Position numbers and translations under genes: made by a program
Shown: one piece after another, positions 46,520-57,313 of the stretch
How positions within the stretch are numbered: position 1 is the stretch's first letter
Layout: each line of letters begins with the position of its first letter
The notes under the pieces: model-generated
What the model was told of the DNA's origin: nothing
The model's input: the letters and a program-made list of their open reading frames with translations, nothing else
The model's database searches: none
From: Spirogloea muscicola
Lineage: Eukaryota > Streptophyta > Zygnematophyceae > Spirogloeales > Spirogloeaceae
Reading direction: 5' to 3'
Assembly: GCA_009602725.1 (NCBI GenBank)
Contig: WELB01000011.1
Location: forward strand, 287,691-351,690
DNA: 64,000 nucleotides

Positions 46520-47930
46520 TCATGAAGCCACCTGACTGCCAAAGACATCCAGATTGGTGCGCACCAATAAGGGTGCTGCGAGTATGTTCACGCGCCACCC
46601 GTCCAAGCCTGCGAAATTGATAAGCTCGCTCGCTTCTGTTGCATGGGACAGATCAGAGGGTAGTAACTTCTCCGTGTTTGGAAGCCCTAGACCAGATAAC
46701 ATGGTTCATATTGTGAAGATGCATAACAGAGCCTCCCATGATATTCTTATATCTACTCAATTGCTCAAGACCTTGTAAATAGCAATCAGTGGAGCTTGAG
46801 CAGGAGCTTCAACAAACCCGTGACCTGAGGCAACATACACATCAGATAATGATATAAAGTGAACAGGGCAATCAAAGTTGGTGCAATTATGTACTCAGCA
46901 GATCAATTCTTGGCCAAGAGCAATTCAAGTTGAACATGCCTCTGCTCTTGCTGACATGTCACTTTGATCCTACTTTGAGGCCAAAGCAGCAATAAGAGGG
47001 AGAGAAGGTCGATGTGAAGGCAGGTAAGAAGCACGCAATGAAAGCAGCTCCTCGAGTGTACAACACATGATGCATCTGCCGCTTAGCTGGCTGTTTGTGC
47101 TGTCACTGCCTTCCTAAAGCAGCGCAACTCAGTTCCACCAGAGTTCTAGCTCTGTGCTGCCCATTGTGCCCATCAACTCCACCACTTCAGTGAGGCCAGA
47201 TTCGCAGTGTGTTGGAGGAGCCATGTCGAAAACACTATCCAATGTGATGCCAAAGCATTCGAGGGTACAGTGCTCCTTCAGCACTATGCATTCATTGCAA
47301 TCTGAGTACCTGTCTGATGTGACTCAGTGCCACTTACAGTAACTCTCATGTATGACATTGCTTGCTGCTGTGCCCATGTTGTGAAACCAGATCACAAGGG
47401 CCGGCCAAACAGTTTGGTAAGAAGATCTGTCAACAGTAGATTCAGTCCACCAAAAGACATCTCCTGATAAAGGAGATATCAGGCAATACCAGGAGATATC
47501 AAATATCAGAAATGTGTTCATGTAGCCAATCAGGAAAGCGAGCTTTCCTCCACCTCTTGGAAAATCAGCACCAAGCCTGTGAGCTCAGGATGTCAAGTCA
47601 GACTCCACTTGCATCTGGTGAGAAGATAAGGAATGCCAATCCGGCCTGCACTTCCTCTGGCTCTGAGGTAGGCGCCTGTCTGACGAGTGTTGCCTGCCAT
47701 ACAGAATAATTATAGTCAAATTAGGTCACAGTGACAAAGCTAAGGGCCGCAGCACCAACAGGAGCAGCAGGATTTTGCAAAGATGCTGCAAGGAAGTCAC
47801 ATTGACCTTGCTCTGGGACAGAAGTTGAAGCCGTGGTCTGCGGAAATCTCGCTTCAAAGATTAGGTTGCTGGGCCTGCAGCCGTGCCTGAGACTGTAGCT
47901 GACAGGAACTTTGAGCCTCTTCAACCCCGA
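46520..47930 (-). other. Possible exons of an unrecognised gene
   Basis: Three minus-strand blocks look coding in composition. They are 46520-46702 (with SHATEASELINFAGLDGWRV then NILAAPLLVRTNLDVFG, ending in a stop), about 47145-47310 (LKEHCTLECFGITLDSVFDM then APPTHCESGLTEVVELMG, ending in a stop) and about 47395-47465 (EMSFGGLNLLLTDLLTKLFG, preceded by an AG and followed by a GT). I could not join them with consistent phases and I know no family for them. They could be one decayed or one poorly delimited gene lying tail to head with the kinase gene. Confidence 0.3.
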
Positions 47931-48017
47931 ATCCGCTGACAGCCATCGTCATCTTTTCGTGCTTGTAAGACTTGCTCCGCTACTTTGCTTGCAAGCTCGG
48001 CATGTGACTCGACGAGT

Positions 48018-50603
48018 CTAATACTGGTCATTGTCTGTCGCCTTTTCATTGCTGCTATTAGAAGGGGTCGCCTTCCGGTCAGCATTGAGCCCTTGTAGTG
48101 CTGCCAGGACACCCACAACATCCAGCATGGCAGGCCGACGGGACGCGTCCACTAGTATGCAGAACTGGGCGAGCGTGGCCACTTTCCCAGCTTGCTGTGC
48201 ATCAAACTCTCCTTTCAGCCGGGGATCCATGAAGTCATGTATACGGGACTTGTCTTTGAGGGCATAAGCAGCCCATTTGACAAGGTTCTCACGCAGAGGC
48301 GGAAGGTCTGGCTCAGAGCACCTTCTGCCACTTAAGAGCTCAAGGATGACTACTCCAAAACTGTAGACGTCGCTCTTTGCTGTAAGGTGGCCTGCAACAA
48401 CAGGAAAGTGCTTTGCGTCAACCCCCACGCACTCATTCATGTGACTCATAGTTCCGGCCTTCTGAACAGGCAACATATTGTGATGAGAACGTTCTCAACT
48501 CTTCTTAGAAGAACTATGACTGTCAAGCTAGTAGGATTTGTCTCAGAAGAAGCAAAACGCAACCGCTCACACTCTGCTACGAAAGCGTAATCAGACTATA
48601 CAGAGCTTGTGGTACAGCAACACGTGGCTGTGAAGGTGGGCTGAATCAGATGCTCCATGTCAAACACCACAACTTTCTAGAATTCTTCGCAACATAGTAC
48701 CTTGCTTCTTAGTTTTGCTGCAAAAGACACACCCTTACCAGTGCGAATGTACTCAGGAGCTACGTAGCCATGGGTACCAACTACTCTTGTCGTGACATGT
48801 GTCTCCTCGCCAGCTGGGCCGTCCTTGGCCAAGCCAAAGTCGGCGAGCCTAGCTGACCAATCCTGAATGCAAGATGTTTTCCTTTTGTTAGAAGCCAACC
48901 AGCTAGAACTTCCTTGCCTAGTTGACTACCTGTCGCTAGCTAAACTCATCAGCACCTGCTGTGAAGGCGAGAAATTCGTTAGCAGCGTGGCACTGCTGGT
49001 AGGAGACTCTTGCCATACTTGCTCGTCAACATCACATGAGGGATACTCATGCCCATCACCTCGTCAATGAGCACATTGGAGGACTTGAAGTCCCTGTAGA
49101 TGACTTGACTGCTGGCTCCGGAGTGCAGGAAAGCCATGCCTGACGCAGCATCCAGAAGGATACGGAGACGCAAGGACCACGGCAGCACCTCAGCTTCCCC
49201 TGCAGCCATATGGTGAATACCGTGTACTCTTGTTGGGCACTGTTGTCCTCGATGCCTTACAAGATGATGACAATCCCAGGAACAACCAAACTAGTATTTG
49301 ACAGCTTCCAGGTGCTTCAAGCAAATGTGTGCATCATTACATGTGAAAGTTGCACAAATCAGCAATACTCACGCTTGAAGATGATCTGCTCCAGACTACC
49401 CCGCGGCATGAACCTGTACACCAGGCACCGCTTGCTTTTCTGAGCACAATAACCAATGAGTTGCACAAGGTTGGGATGCCTCAGTGCTCCCAGAAAATTT
49501 ACTTCTGCCTGCAACGGAAAGACACATTGGTCAACAGCATGAAGCAATTTGACTAGCTCACACAAGTAAAGCTTTGCATCCGAAGGCAAAGACTGGAGGC
49601 GAGATCCTTCAAGTCTGGCACAGCAAGCAGCCTCTGGGGCATCCTTTGTAACATAAGGGCGCTTGCAACGCATTATCAACCATTGCATTGCCCAGCGCAC
49701 GCCTGAGCGAGTAGCAATAATCCTGGACTGCACCAACTAAGGAGATTGGCACAACCACAAAGACAGCATTGTGACCTACACCTGCTTCTTGTTAGGCATC
49801 ATCCTCACCATGAATTCTTTGTGGCCCTGCTGGGACTCCGCATTCAGGCTCTTGATAGCCACTGCCTCCCTGACACCTGGCAAGTCTGAGTTAACGTGCA
49901 AACCTGCCTTGTATACTGAGCCAAAGCCACCTTCTCCAAGCTTGTATTCATCCGCGAAAAAGTTGGTTGCCATAGCCAGCTCCTGGTAGGTGTAGACCAT
50001 CAAGTGACTGAACTCATGGCTTGGAAGTTCGAATGAGCTATTGAAGCCACGCGACTGCGTCGGCGTGAGCGCCTCACATTGGTAGGATGACGCAACTGAG
50101 GTGGAGCATGGCAAGTCGGGGGCAACCTAAGTCCCAAAGTCAATATGACAGATGAAGGAAAGCTGATGCAAGCACAGGTGCCTATATCCCACACTGATCG
50201 AATCAATATCCCCGTCTAAGCTAGTCCACAGATATTGCAAGTGCTCCCCCAGCACTTGCATTTTCAATCACTATGCACCTACCGCATCACCAGCCTTTCA
50301 GGCCAACATGCATATTCACTTGACAGCGATATCTTGACAAGCAACAACATTCATTAAGGCGGCCAGAATCATGCTCGGTTGCCGCAGAGGGTGTGCTCCA
50401 TGGTTGCCAAGTATTTATCAATACTTGAGCGCAGGGGACCTGAGATCACCTGGCGAGGCAGGTGAACTCAGCCGCAAGGTCAGCTCGGCGGTGTCGACCG
50501 CCAGGGAGGGCTTGGGAGCCGCAGGTCTGCTGGCGTCAGACTCGCTGGATGGCAAGTCATGCGGCCAGTCCGGCCCCTGGGGGCCAGACAGGCAGCCTCC
50601 CAT
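48018..50603 (-). CDS. Receptor-like cytoplasmic kinase, RLCK-VII/PBL type, six exons
   Basis: Exons 50450-50603, 49809-50095, 49373-49508, 49060-49199, 48739-48862 and 48018-48391 join in frame (1215 bases, 404 residues). The N-terminus MGGCLSGP has Gly2 and Cys4 for myristoylation and palmitoylation, as in PBS1/BIK1-like kinases held at the plasma membrane. The kinase domain has [50 protein letters not shown] (catalytic loop with Arg-Asp), [40 protein letters not shown] and [17 protein letters not shown]. All catalytic residues are present. Members relay signals from surface receptor kinases. The first exon was recognised because its donor (gtgatc) and the next acceptor (cctcag) keep the frame and supply the acylation signal. 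It points toward the ECA3 gene, tail to tail. Confidence 0.92.
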
Positions 50604-51095
50604 GCAGCGCCGGCGCCGAGGGCGGGCCCTCCCGTCTTGATCTCCCGCGCTCAGGTCTTGCCGCGGCGTCAGCGCGTTCTGCGCCTCCGTCGGCCGAGGT
50701 TCGACATCAGAATCTCACGAAGCCGTCCTACTGCATTGAAACGGAAGCGGCGAAACGAGCGTAAGGCGGCACGGCCAGATGGCAGCGCGGCAGGCGCCGC
50801 CGGCCGCGAGAGCCGCCGCGAGAGCCGCCGGCGCGGGCGGCGCGGGNNNNNNNNNNNNNNNNNNNNNNNNNNNNNNNGGGCGGCGCGGCGCGGGGGGGCT
50901 CGGCGGCGGCCGGGCGCCATGGCCAGCTCGCTAGGGAGCTTTCGCGTTTTGAACTAATGGAATCATGGTGGGGCCGCGCCGGGGTTTGGTCGCCGCCGCC
51001 GTTCCCTCGAGCCGCACCAGGCTGGTGCTCGGGGCACCTGGCCGCGGCACCCTCCCCATCCCTGGATCAGGAGGCGCGCTCTGAGCGCGCCTCTT
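50604..51095. other. GC-rich region with a 31-base gap
   Basis: N fills 50847-50877 inside GGC/CGG-rich DNA. The stretch upstream of 50604 should contain the kinase promoter. No coding sequence can be supported. Confidence 0.5.
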
Positions 51096-51350
51096 CTCGT
51101 ACTCTGTTCATTCTTTTTCGGGCTGGTTGTTCCAGCCCCTATTCTCAATGGGCGAGCACTTTCTTCTTCTGAGCATTAAACGAGGGAGGCCAAAGGAGAA
51201 AGAGAAAGTGCTCGCCCATTGAGCCAAGGAGGCCAAGGAGAAAGCGCGGCCAGATTGACTAAGAAGAAAGTGCTCGCCCACTGAGAATAGGGGCTGGAAC
51301 AACCAGCCCGAAAAAGAATGAACAGAGTACGAGAAGGGGGCCAGGGGAAG
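51096..51350. repeat. Partial copies of the hairpin element in head-to-head arrangement
   Basis: Bases 51096-51166 (CTTCTCGTACTCTGTTCATT through GAGCACTTTCTTCTT) are repeated in reverse complement at about 51265-51345, making a large inverted repeat with about 100 bases between. Both arms contain the perfect hairpin GGGCTGG-5-CCAGCCC. Two extra GTGCTCGCCCATTGAG ends lie between the arms. Confidence 0.75.
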
Positions 51351-51566
51351 CGCTAAGTAACAGAAACAAAGCTGCTACGAGACACTCAGTAACCCCTGCT
51401 AAGCAGCCGCAGATCAGAGATGCTGGGCTCCTGGAAGTGGGTCCCCTGGCCAGAGCCAGAGGCAGCAGCGAGGGCTCTGCCGGCACGAAGGTGCAGCGCC
51501 CGGGCCATGGACCTCTGCAGCGAGACGGCCAGGCGCATTCGATACACTTGCGCCAGCGACCCGGCT
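51268..51566 (-). repeat. Recently copied element, partner of 31133-31430
   Basis: The reverse complement of this segment equals 31133-31430 apart from about two bases. It carries the hairpin, the AGGGGAAGCGCTAAGTAACA stretch, and the segment readable on the minus strand as QVYRMRLAVSLQRSMARALH. Flanks outside differ from those of the partner. Confidence 0.8.
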
Positions 51567-54049
51567 GGACTGGTAGTTGGGAAAGGCCAAGCTTAGCTAC
51601 CATGGCTGTTCATGCAGAACAAGGCAAAGAAGTGGCTCTCCCAATGGGGGCAAGGGCTGTGAAAAGCCAGCCCGAAAAGAATTGACAAACGTTCGAAAGG
51701 GGCCAAATGACGGAGGGGCCTTGAAGCGCTAAGCAGCTACGATGGGGCCTGAAGATGCAAAGAGAGCGCACAGGACGGGGCTACACCAAGCACAAGCGTC
51801 CGGTCAAGAGGTGCTAAGAAAGAAGGGCGGAGCCGAAGCTGCATAATTCTCTGTATAAGAGGGGCTAAGGAAGGAGGGCACGACCGAAGCTGGCTGCAGT
51901 ACCCACGAGTGAGCACATACAACCGGAAAGGCTGAATCGGGGAGCCGGAGCACAGCCACAGAACGGTGGGCTAATGACAGAGAGCTCTTCCCACAGCACA
52001 AGAGAATCGGCTGCTCATTGTTAGCTTCAGATAGAGAAGCTCCCACGATAATGAAGCAATGGTCGGGAGAGGCCAGCCCATGACCGCAGAAGAGAAGAAG
52101 AAAGTGCTTGCCCATTGAGACTAGGGGCTGGAAAAGCCAGCCCGAAAAAGAATGAACAGAGAAGGGGGCCAGGGGAAGCGCTAAGAAGCTCTTCCAAGAA
52201 GAGCTTCGGAAGAGCTTCTTAGCGCTTCTGGCGCAGTGGCCTTAGATAGGCTGACCCACAAGGACGGTCAAGGAAGGTCTTGATTGAGGTGAAGGTGGTG
52301 CAACTGAGCCTGGCGGATGCACGGCATGGGCGTGCCCAGCCGGCACCCCCCCAGTAGACCAACCGGAAGGCCTCCAGTCCTGATTGATTAAGACGTAGGA
52401 GTAGTTGACCTGACCCTCCCCCTTGGAAGCGAGGATGCGGTAAAAATCACCATGGCTTTCAGATCGTTCTCCGAAAACCGGAGCCGTGCTGTGTATTAAG
52501 CCATGTGTCAAGCTGTCCCTGTGCCGATCATAAGGCCAAACCACCCACATTCTGTCTCAGCGTGTTGTTGTGGTGATGTGGCATGGGGTAATTGACAGAA
52601 GCCTACTCCAATCTTGCTAAATGCTGCCGCTGTAATTAAATACGCGACACTGATGTGCAGAGTCTGCAGGATGCGTGATTGAGGCCCCTGATCACCGGGA
52701 TGCAAAGGCTGCAGGCAGGAGTTGGATTGATCTTGTCAGCAAAGAAGAACCTATTGAATCATCCATGTCCTTCTTGGAGGTAGGCAAATGGCCCAGGAGG
52801 TAGGCAGTTGACTATTTGTGGGTGCACTGACTGCAGTTCAGTGTAATCCTCAAGAAAAGTTCCTAATTAAGGTCTAGCTTTGCGCGCATGGATCACTAAT
52901 ATACTTCCCTTCTTGCCGTTTTGCCTTGCAGTGACAGAACAGCTCTTGCAGCTACAGGTGCAGTTATTAGCAACCTCCGACCATATAGGGTGTGCTAGTT
53001 GTAAGCCAGAGCAATTTCGATGCTCAAAGAGCCATCAATGCAAGTGCACTCATGGATCAGGCAGGCCTCGTGCTGAGGTCATCTCATCTAGCAGGTGACT
53101 TTCTAGATCATGGAAGGATATACTGAGCCGGCAGGTTGTGCAGCCATGATAGTGGTCAGCTTGATAATCAAGTCCTGAATACATGAGTCTTGCGACTCAT
53201 CATGCGACTTATCAGAGCTTATAGTCGTCCTTCTCAGGCGGTTTCTGTTAGTTAATCGAAAGGCGACTTTGCTCCAAAGATGAGGAAAGGACGTCTACAG
53301 GGACTTTCTTATGAATATTGATGTAGATCTCAGTGGGTGCTGACTGATGAGGTTCTCAAAATACAGCACTTACAGAGGGAACTTGCGGCTCTGCAAAGAA
53401 GCTCTGTAGGCCCCATGCTGCTCTGAGCCGTTCAGTGCTCGTGTCTATTGGATGACCTGTTCCTCCTCGTGACCATTTGGCGGCCTCCAAAAAGTTGAAT
53501 ATGGTCGAGCCTGTCAGAGTGTGGACACAGGCCTAAACTTCGTTAAGAACCTGCTGCTGGTAGATTTGCTACAAAGTTCTATATATGCGTCCAGAATGAG
53601 TCTCAGCATCAGCATCTTTGATGACATGTGGGCGTTAGCATGTGCATCGCTCTGGCTGGCCATCAACAGAGCCACCGCCGAGCGCCCGAGTTGCCACGAG
53701 CCTCGCTTGGAGGAGCAGTCGCCGGGCCGGCCAGGCCGTGAGACGGCACTGCAAGCGCGGCGGCGCCTGCCGAAGCTGGGCTCGGCCTCGCGCGGCGCCA
53801 GCGATGGAGGGTCCAGGGGTCTGGGTTGGGTCTTGGAGTTAAGGATTGGGAGGAGGGGGGTACTTGTGGGCTGAACTCGGCCACCCGAGGACGCCACGTG
53901 GCACCCAAGCGGCGCGATCCCAGCTTGGGCCGCCCCAGACTCGCGCTTCCAGAGCCTGACGCGTGTGCCTGCTGCAGCTCACCCGAGGGGGGCGGCGCCG
54001 CGGATTTGGGGGAGGGGCCGGTCAGGGCCACGNGTGGTGGCGGCGATGG
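51567..54049. other. Intergenic with more repeat units; no gene recognised
   Basis: Hairpin cores lie at about 51645-51680 (GGGGCAAGGGCTGTGAAAAG), about 52058-52082 and about 52125-52150. A perfect 20-base palindrome lies at 52176-52227. The minus-strand open frame 52242-52550 looks unusual (NYSYVLINQDWRPSGW) but matches nothing I recognise. From 53500 the DNA turns GC-rich. A single N sits at 54033. Confidence 0.45.
52176..52227. repeat. Perfect inverted repeat, 20-base arms, 12-base loop
   Basis: Arms at 52176-52195 (AAGCGCTAAGAAGCTCTTCC) and 52208-52227 are exact reverse complements. The loop AAGAAGAGCTTC has its own inner symmetry. The arm consists of two pieces found in the dispersed repeat (AAGCGCTAAG and AGCTCTTCC), so it probably formed by two repeat ends meeting head to head. 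Confidence 0.9.
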
Positions 54050-54167
54050 CGGGGCACCCGCGCGCGGCGGCGGCGGCGGCAGTTGCGGCCGTTCTTCTCC
54101 TGGCCTCCGCGGCGGCCTGCGCGGCCGCCGGCGCCGGATCTTTTGATGTGGGTCAAGAGTTCAATGT
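54050..54167 (+). CDS. Possible signal-peptide exon of an unknown secretory protein (fragment)
   Basis: The ORF starts MAGHPRAAAAAAVAAVLLLA, continues SAAACAAAGAGSFDVGQEFN, and then meets a possible donor (gtgtat). It is a convincing cleavable signal peptide with a basic n-region and an Ala/Leu core. A possible next exon (about 54283-54440, starting YEQAVSSLSINEADNNTTHM and ending at a gtaagc donor) is phase-compatible. I cannot name a family, nor find the rest of the gene. The gene may be broken: the DNA downstream belongs to a segment duplicated at 58.9-61.2 kb, where the signal-peptide exon is missing. Confidence 0.4.
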
Positions 54168-56370
54168 GTATCAGCTAAGCATGCGCACCCCTGGTCACAT
54201 AGGGACATCACAGCAGTTTTTGCACAGAACCTATCAGCTGAAAATTAACTCATAAATGATAAGTTGGCCATGGACAAATGCCCTAGTATGAGCAGGCTGT
54301 CTCCTCCTTATCCATCAACGAGGCAGACAACAACACCACGCATATGAGCACCCATGTACACCGTCACCGCATCCACAGCCAGACGATGGGGGCAATGACA
54401 TTGTCACTGATGTCGGCGCGTGGCAGGCCAACTCATTTCAGGTAAGCGGCAACGCGGCTGCGCACGGGCATGAGCTAACTCGCCTTGCTTGCTCAAAGTA
54501 CCCATGAAGGATCCTACTTGAGATACTGATTTATGACACAGTCCAATCAACAGTACGTACCTGCACTTGGCACTGTACTGCAAGAGTTGACCCCAACGAT
54601 TGAAGGAACTTTGTCAAGGAGTAGCGAACTTATCTTTTTCCAATCTTCAATAACTGGCGGCCTATCTGCTCAATCTGCGTATCTACCAGTGCGAGCAGCC
54701 AGCCAAGGCTTGGATAATCTAACACCAAGAGCACAAACATGCTGGTGGCCACCAACTTTCTTGTACTAAGCATTTGATTGGGCCACTTCTTTGAGTAGGA
54801 AAATCAGACATCCAAGTCCCGCTCCTACAGACTCAATTCCATTTTGCCTCAACATTCATCCCTACAGATTCTGTGATTAGCCAAAGGAGAACAACAATCC
54901 GGGTTAGAAGGCACTGCCCATAGGTTCCCTCATTAGCTCCTTAATGCAGGCTTCATGTACCATACACATCAGCTGGAGGCTGGCCAGACACATTGCCGAG
55001 AGTGAATCACACATGAGGAGTGCCCACCAAGCAATCACAAGTATGCCAAGGCTTGGTGCGAGGTGAGGCCCTGCGAAGGCAAGTATTCACAAGCCATGCA
55101 GATACCTATGCAAGCTAGCTAAGAGCCCATGCAAGCCCAGTTGGTCACCACTCAGAGCCTGTTGGATAGGCACACGTTGAGCGAGGAGGTCAACAAGCTC
55201 CAGTAAGTGGAGAAGGCGTTGTGTGTGTCCATTGAGTTAAAACTGCCATGAAATGGAGATGCCTGCGGCTGTCTTGTTGCAAACTTGGTCCTCTTTGCCT
55301 GCGTGGCCGCCTCAAGAGTAGAAGTAATGCACTAGAGGAGCAGCTCCAGCTTCTCACGCACACTCAGCCAGGACATCAGTACTCATGAAAGTGGTACTTG
55401 TGCTGAGCTGCCTGCCATAGGCCCTGCTACATGAGCACGGTCCACAAGGCTTCGGCGATCTTGCGAGCAGCTCCAGAGGGGCCCATCCTTAGCCTCCCAT
55501 TGCTGGCTACTCGCGCCAGCAGCCTCTCGTCAGAGAGGAGTCTTGAGATTGCGCATGCCGCCTCGCTCGGGCTTTGGCAGAAGAAGACCTGCACGCAGTA
55601 CGCAAGCGAAGCAGGCTGCTTACACCTATTCGCGGTGTCAACCAAAGGTATAGAGAAGCTCGAAGTTGTTCCAAGTGGTGTGGTGATGCAAAGGTACACT
55701 GTCTCAGCTGTAACCCGTCATTGATGGCACCACGGGCTAGCTTAGACAAGGCAGCTCTCCTGTCACTGTGCAAAGGGGTTACCGAAGAGCCTAAAAGGCG
55801 AGCCTGTGCTTCAGCAAAAGCAAACGTAAATCGTGGCCCGCTTCCAGGGAGTGTAAAGGCTGGCTTGCCCAACCCAATTTGACAAGCAAAATTGCGCGTC
55901 TGATCTTGAGCTGCCTGCAGCAAGTTGCTAAAGTATACTGCTTGCGGTCTGCTCAGCACCCTATCTGACACTTTATATTTGCAGTGGGCGAGAGGAGAGA
56001 CACACGCGCTGGATCAATGCAGGAAGGGGTTGCAATACGTGTGTGCTCAAAAGCTGCTCTGTGGCCGTGCCTGCCATCGCCAGCCGCCATCAGCGAGCTG
56101 GAGGCAGTCGCTGAAGCTTCCTTGAATTACCATCACGGTCTCTGAGTGGTCCTCATGCGCGGCATGACAGGAGCTCCCTTGCGAAGTCCACCTGAACGTT
56201 AGCTCCAGAGTATCCTGCTGCTGTCCAGGTCCACTGGCAAGGGAATGGCTTTCCAGTCACAAGTTCCCTCAGATATATCTCGTGAATGTCCCCTACTGGA
56301 TTCACAGTCTCTGGAGCTTAGAGGGCCCATGATCGTAAGAGAAGCGGGATCACTTGCAACCCCCAACAGC
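54168..56370. repeat. Segmental duplication, copy A (partner 58915-61205)
   Basis: The two segments share order and orientation over about 2.2 kb. Both begin at a GTATCAGCT(A/G)AGCATGC stretch and share the YEQA block, the stretches with CAACAAGCTCCAG-like sequence and the 3' exons of a glycosyltransferase gene. They end in noncoding DNA around CACTGGCAA(G). Divergence is high (many substitutions and indels), so the event is old. Copy A lacks the 5' exons of the gene. Confidence 0.85.
55427..56120 (-). pseudogene. Truncated copy of the lipid-A-disaccharide-synthase-like gene
   Basis: The minus strand keeps three 3' exons. The first is SDCLQLADGG (about 56045-56115). The second is QIGLGKPAFTLPGSGPRFTF followed by AFAEAQARLLGSSVT (about 55780-55880). 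The last is VFFCQSPSEAACAISRLLSD and RMGPSGAARKIAEALWTVLM-stop (55427-55590). Compared with the full gene at 60229-63541, the first block has a one-base loss and its donor GTGAGC has become TTGAGC. No 5' exons are present. It is a dead by-product of the segmental duplication. Confidence 0.8.
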
Positions 56371-57313
56371 TGACGGTGGCAGGCCAAGGAAACGGTGGAC
56401 GGCACTGCGGAAGGCGTCATCAGGGATGGTAAGCGCGTCGGCGAGGGGGGAGGGCCATCAGCCACGCCGCTGCCCCAGGGGGAGATGCCGACCGCAGTCG
56501 AGCGCGCCCGCGCAGGCCGGCCTCCGGGAGCTGCTGCGAGGCGGTGGCGAAGGCCGCCTGATCCATGGCGGCCGTGAAGCGGCGCGCTTGGAAGCTCGGG
56601 TCGGCGGTGTGCCCCACCAGAAATGGTGGGTCGCGCCGCAAGTGGCCCCATCAGAAAGTCAGAGCAAGCAACACGGGCGTCCCCACTCCCCAACCCTTTC
56701 TCGCTTCCTCCCTCGGCGCTCCAGCTCCCCAAGTTAGCTTGTCAGATTTGTTTGTGCTCACCCGTGGGTACTAATGTCATCTTAGGTACCTTAGATTAGG
56801 TCTCCGTATTATGTAGCATTGTTTAGTCTGCACTCGACTCTGCCTGAACAATGTATTGGCTTGAATTGGCCTCCCTTTCAATTCATGCGCCCCGCGCGCC
56901 TTCTCCCTCGTCGTACAGCGCTCCTACGACCCACTGGCTGATTCGAATGGTCCCCATCCCAAATGCTGGTTCACCCTGTCATCTCATCCAACACTTATCC
57001 TCGGTGGTCACTTGCTGCTCTCCGACCTCTGTGGACCTTGTACATGCTTTCGTGGACTCGCCCTCCACAGCCCCCGCCCCGTCTGGACGTGCTGCTGCTC
57101 CCATCACCTCATCATCCCACGCACAGCCCACCAACAAGAGCTTACTCATACCCGCCTCACTTCCTCTCCTTGCTCAGGCTCGACGCACCTCGACCAGTCT
57201 TACCCAGCGCCTTTGCACTCAATACCTGCTCAAACCCAAAGCTGTTCACCACCATCCATAGTGTCAACTATATGCTTGCGCACCCAGACCATCCACTAGC
57301 TCATTGAGGAGAA
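56371..57313. other. Unique DNA between duplication and racemase gene
   Basis: GC-rich DNA at 56390-56720 has open frames on both strands without recognisable domains. An inverted copy of the GAAAGGGAGGCC / CGCGCG repeat lies at about 56868-56915, and a repeat end (CTCACCCGTGGGTAC) lies at about 56758. 57000-57300 is C-rich and may be the racemase leader. Confidence 0.45.

Noticed and set aside
52242-52550. Minus-strand open frame with NYSYVLINQDWRPSGW, suspected organelle-derived insert
   Set aside because: I could not match it to any plastid or mitochondrial gene from memory, and the frame is interrupted in the alternatives. Not enough support to call.
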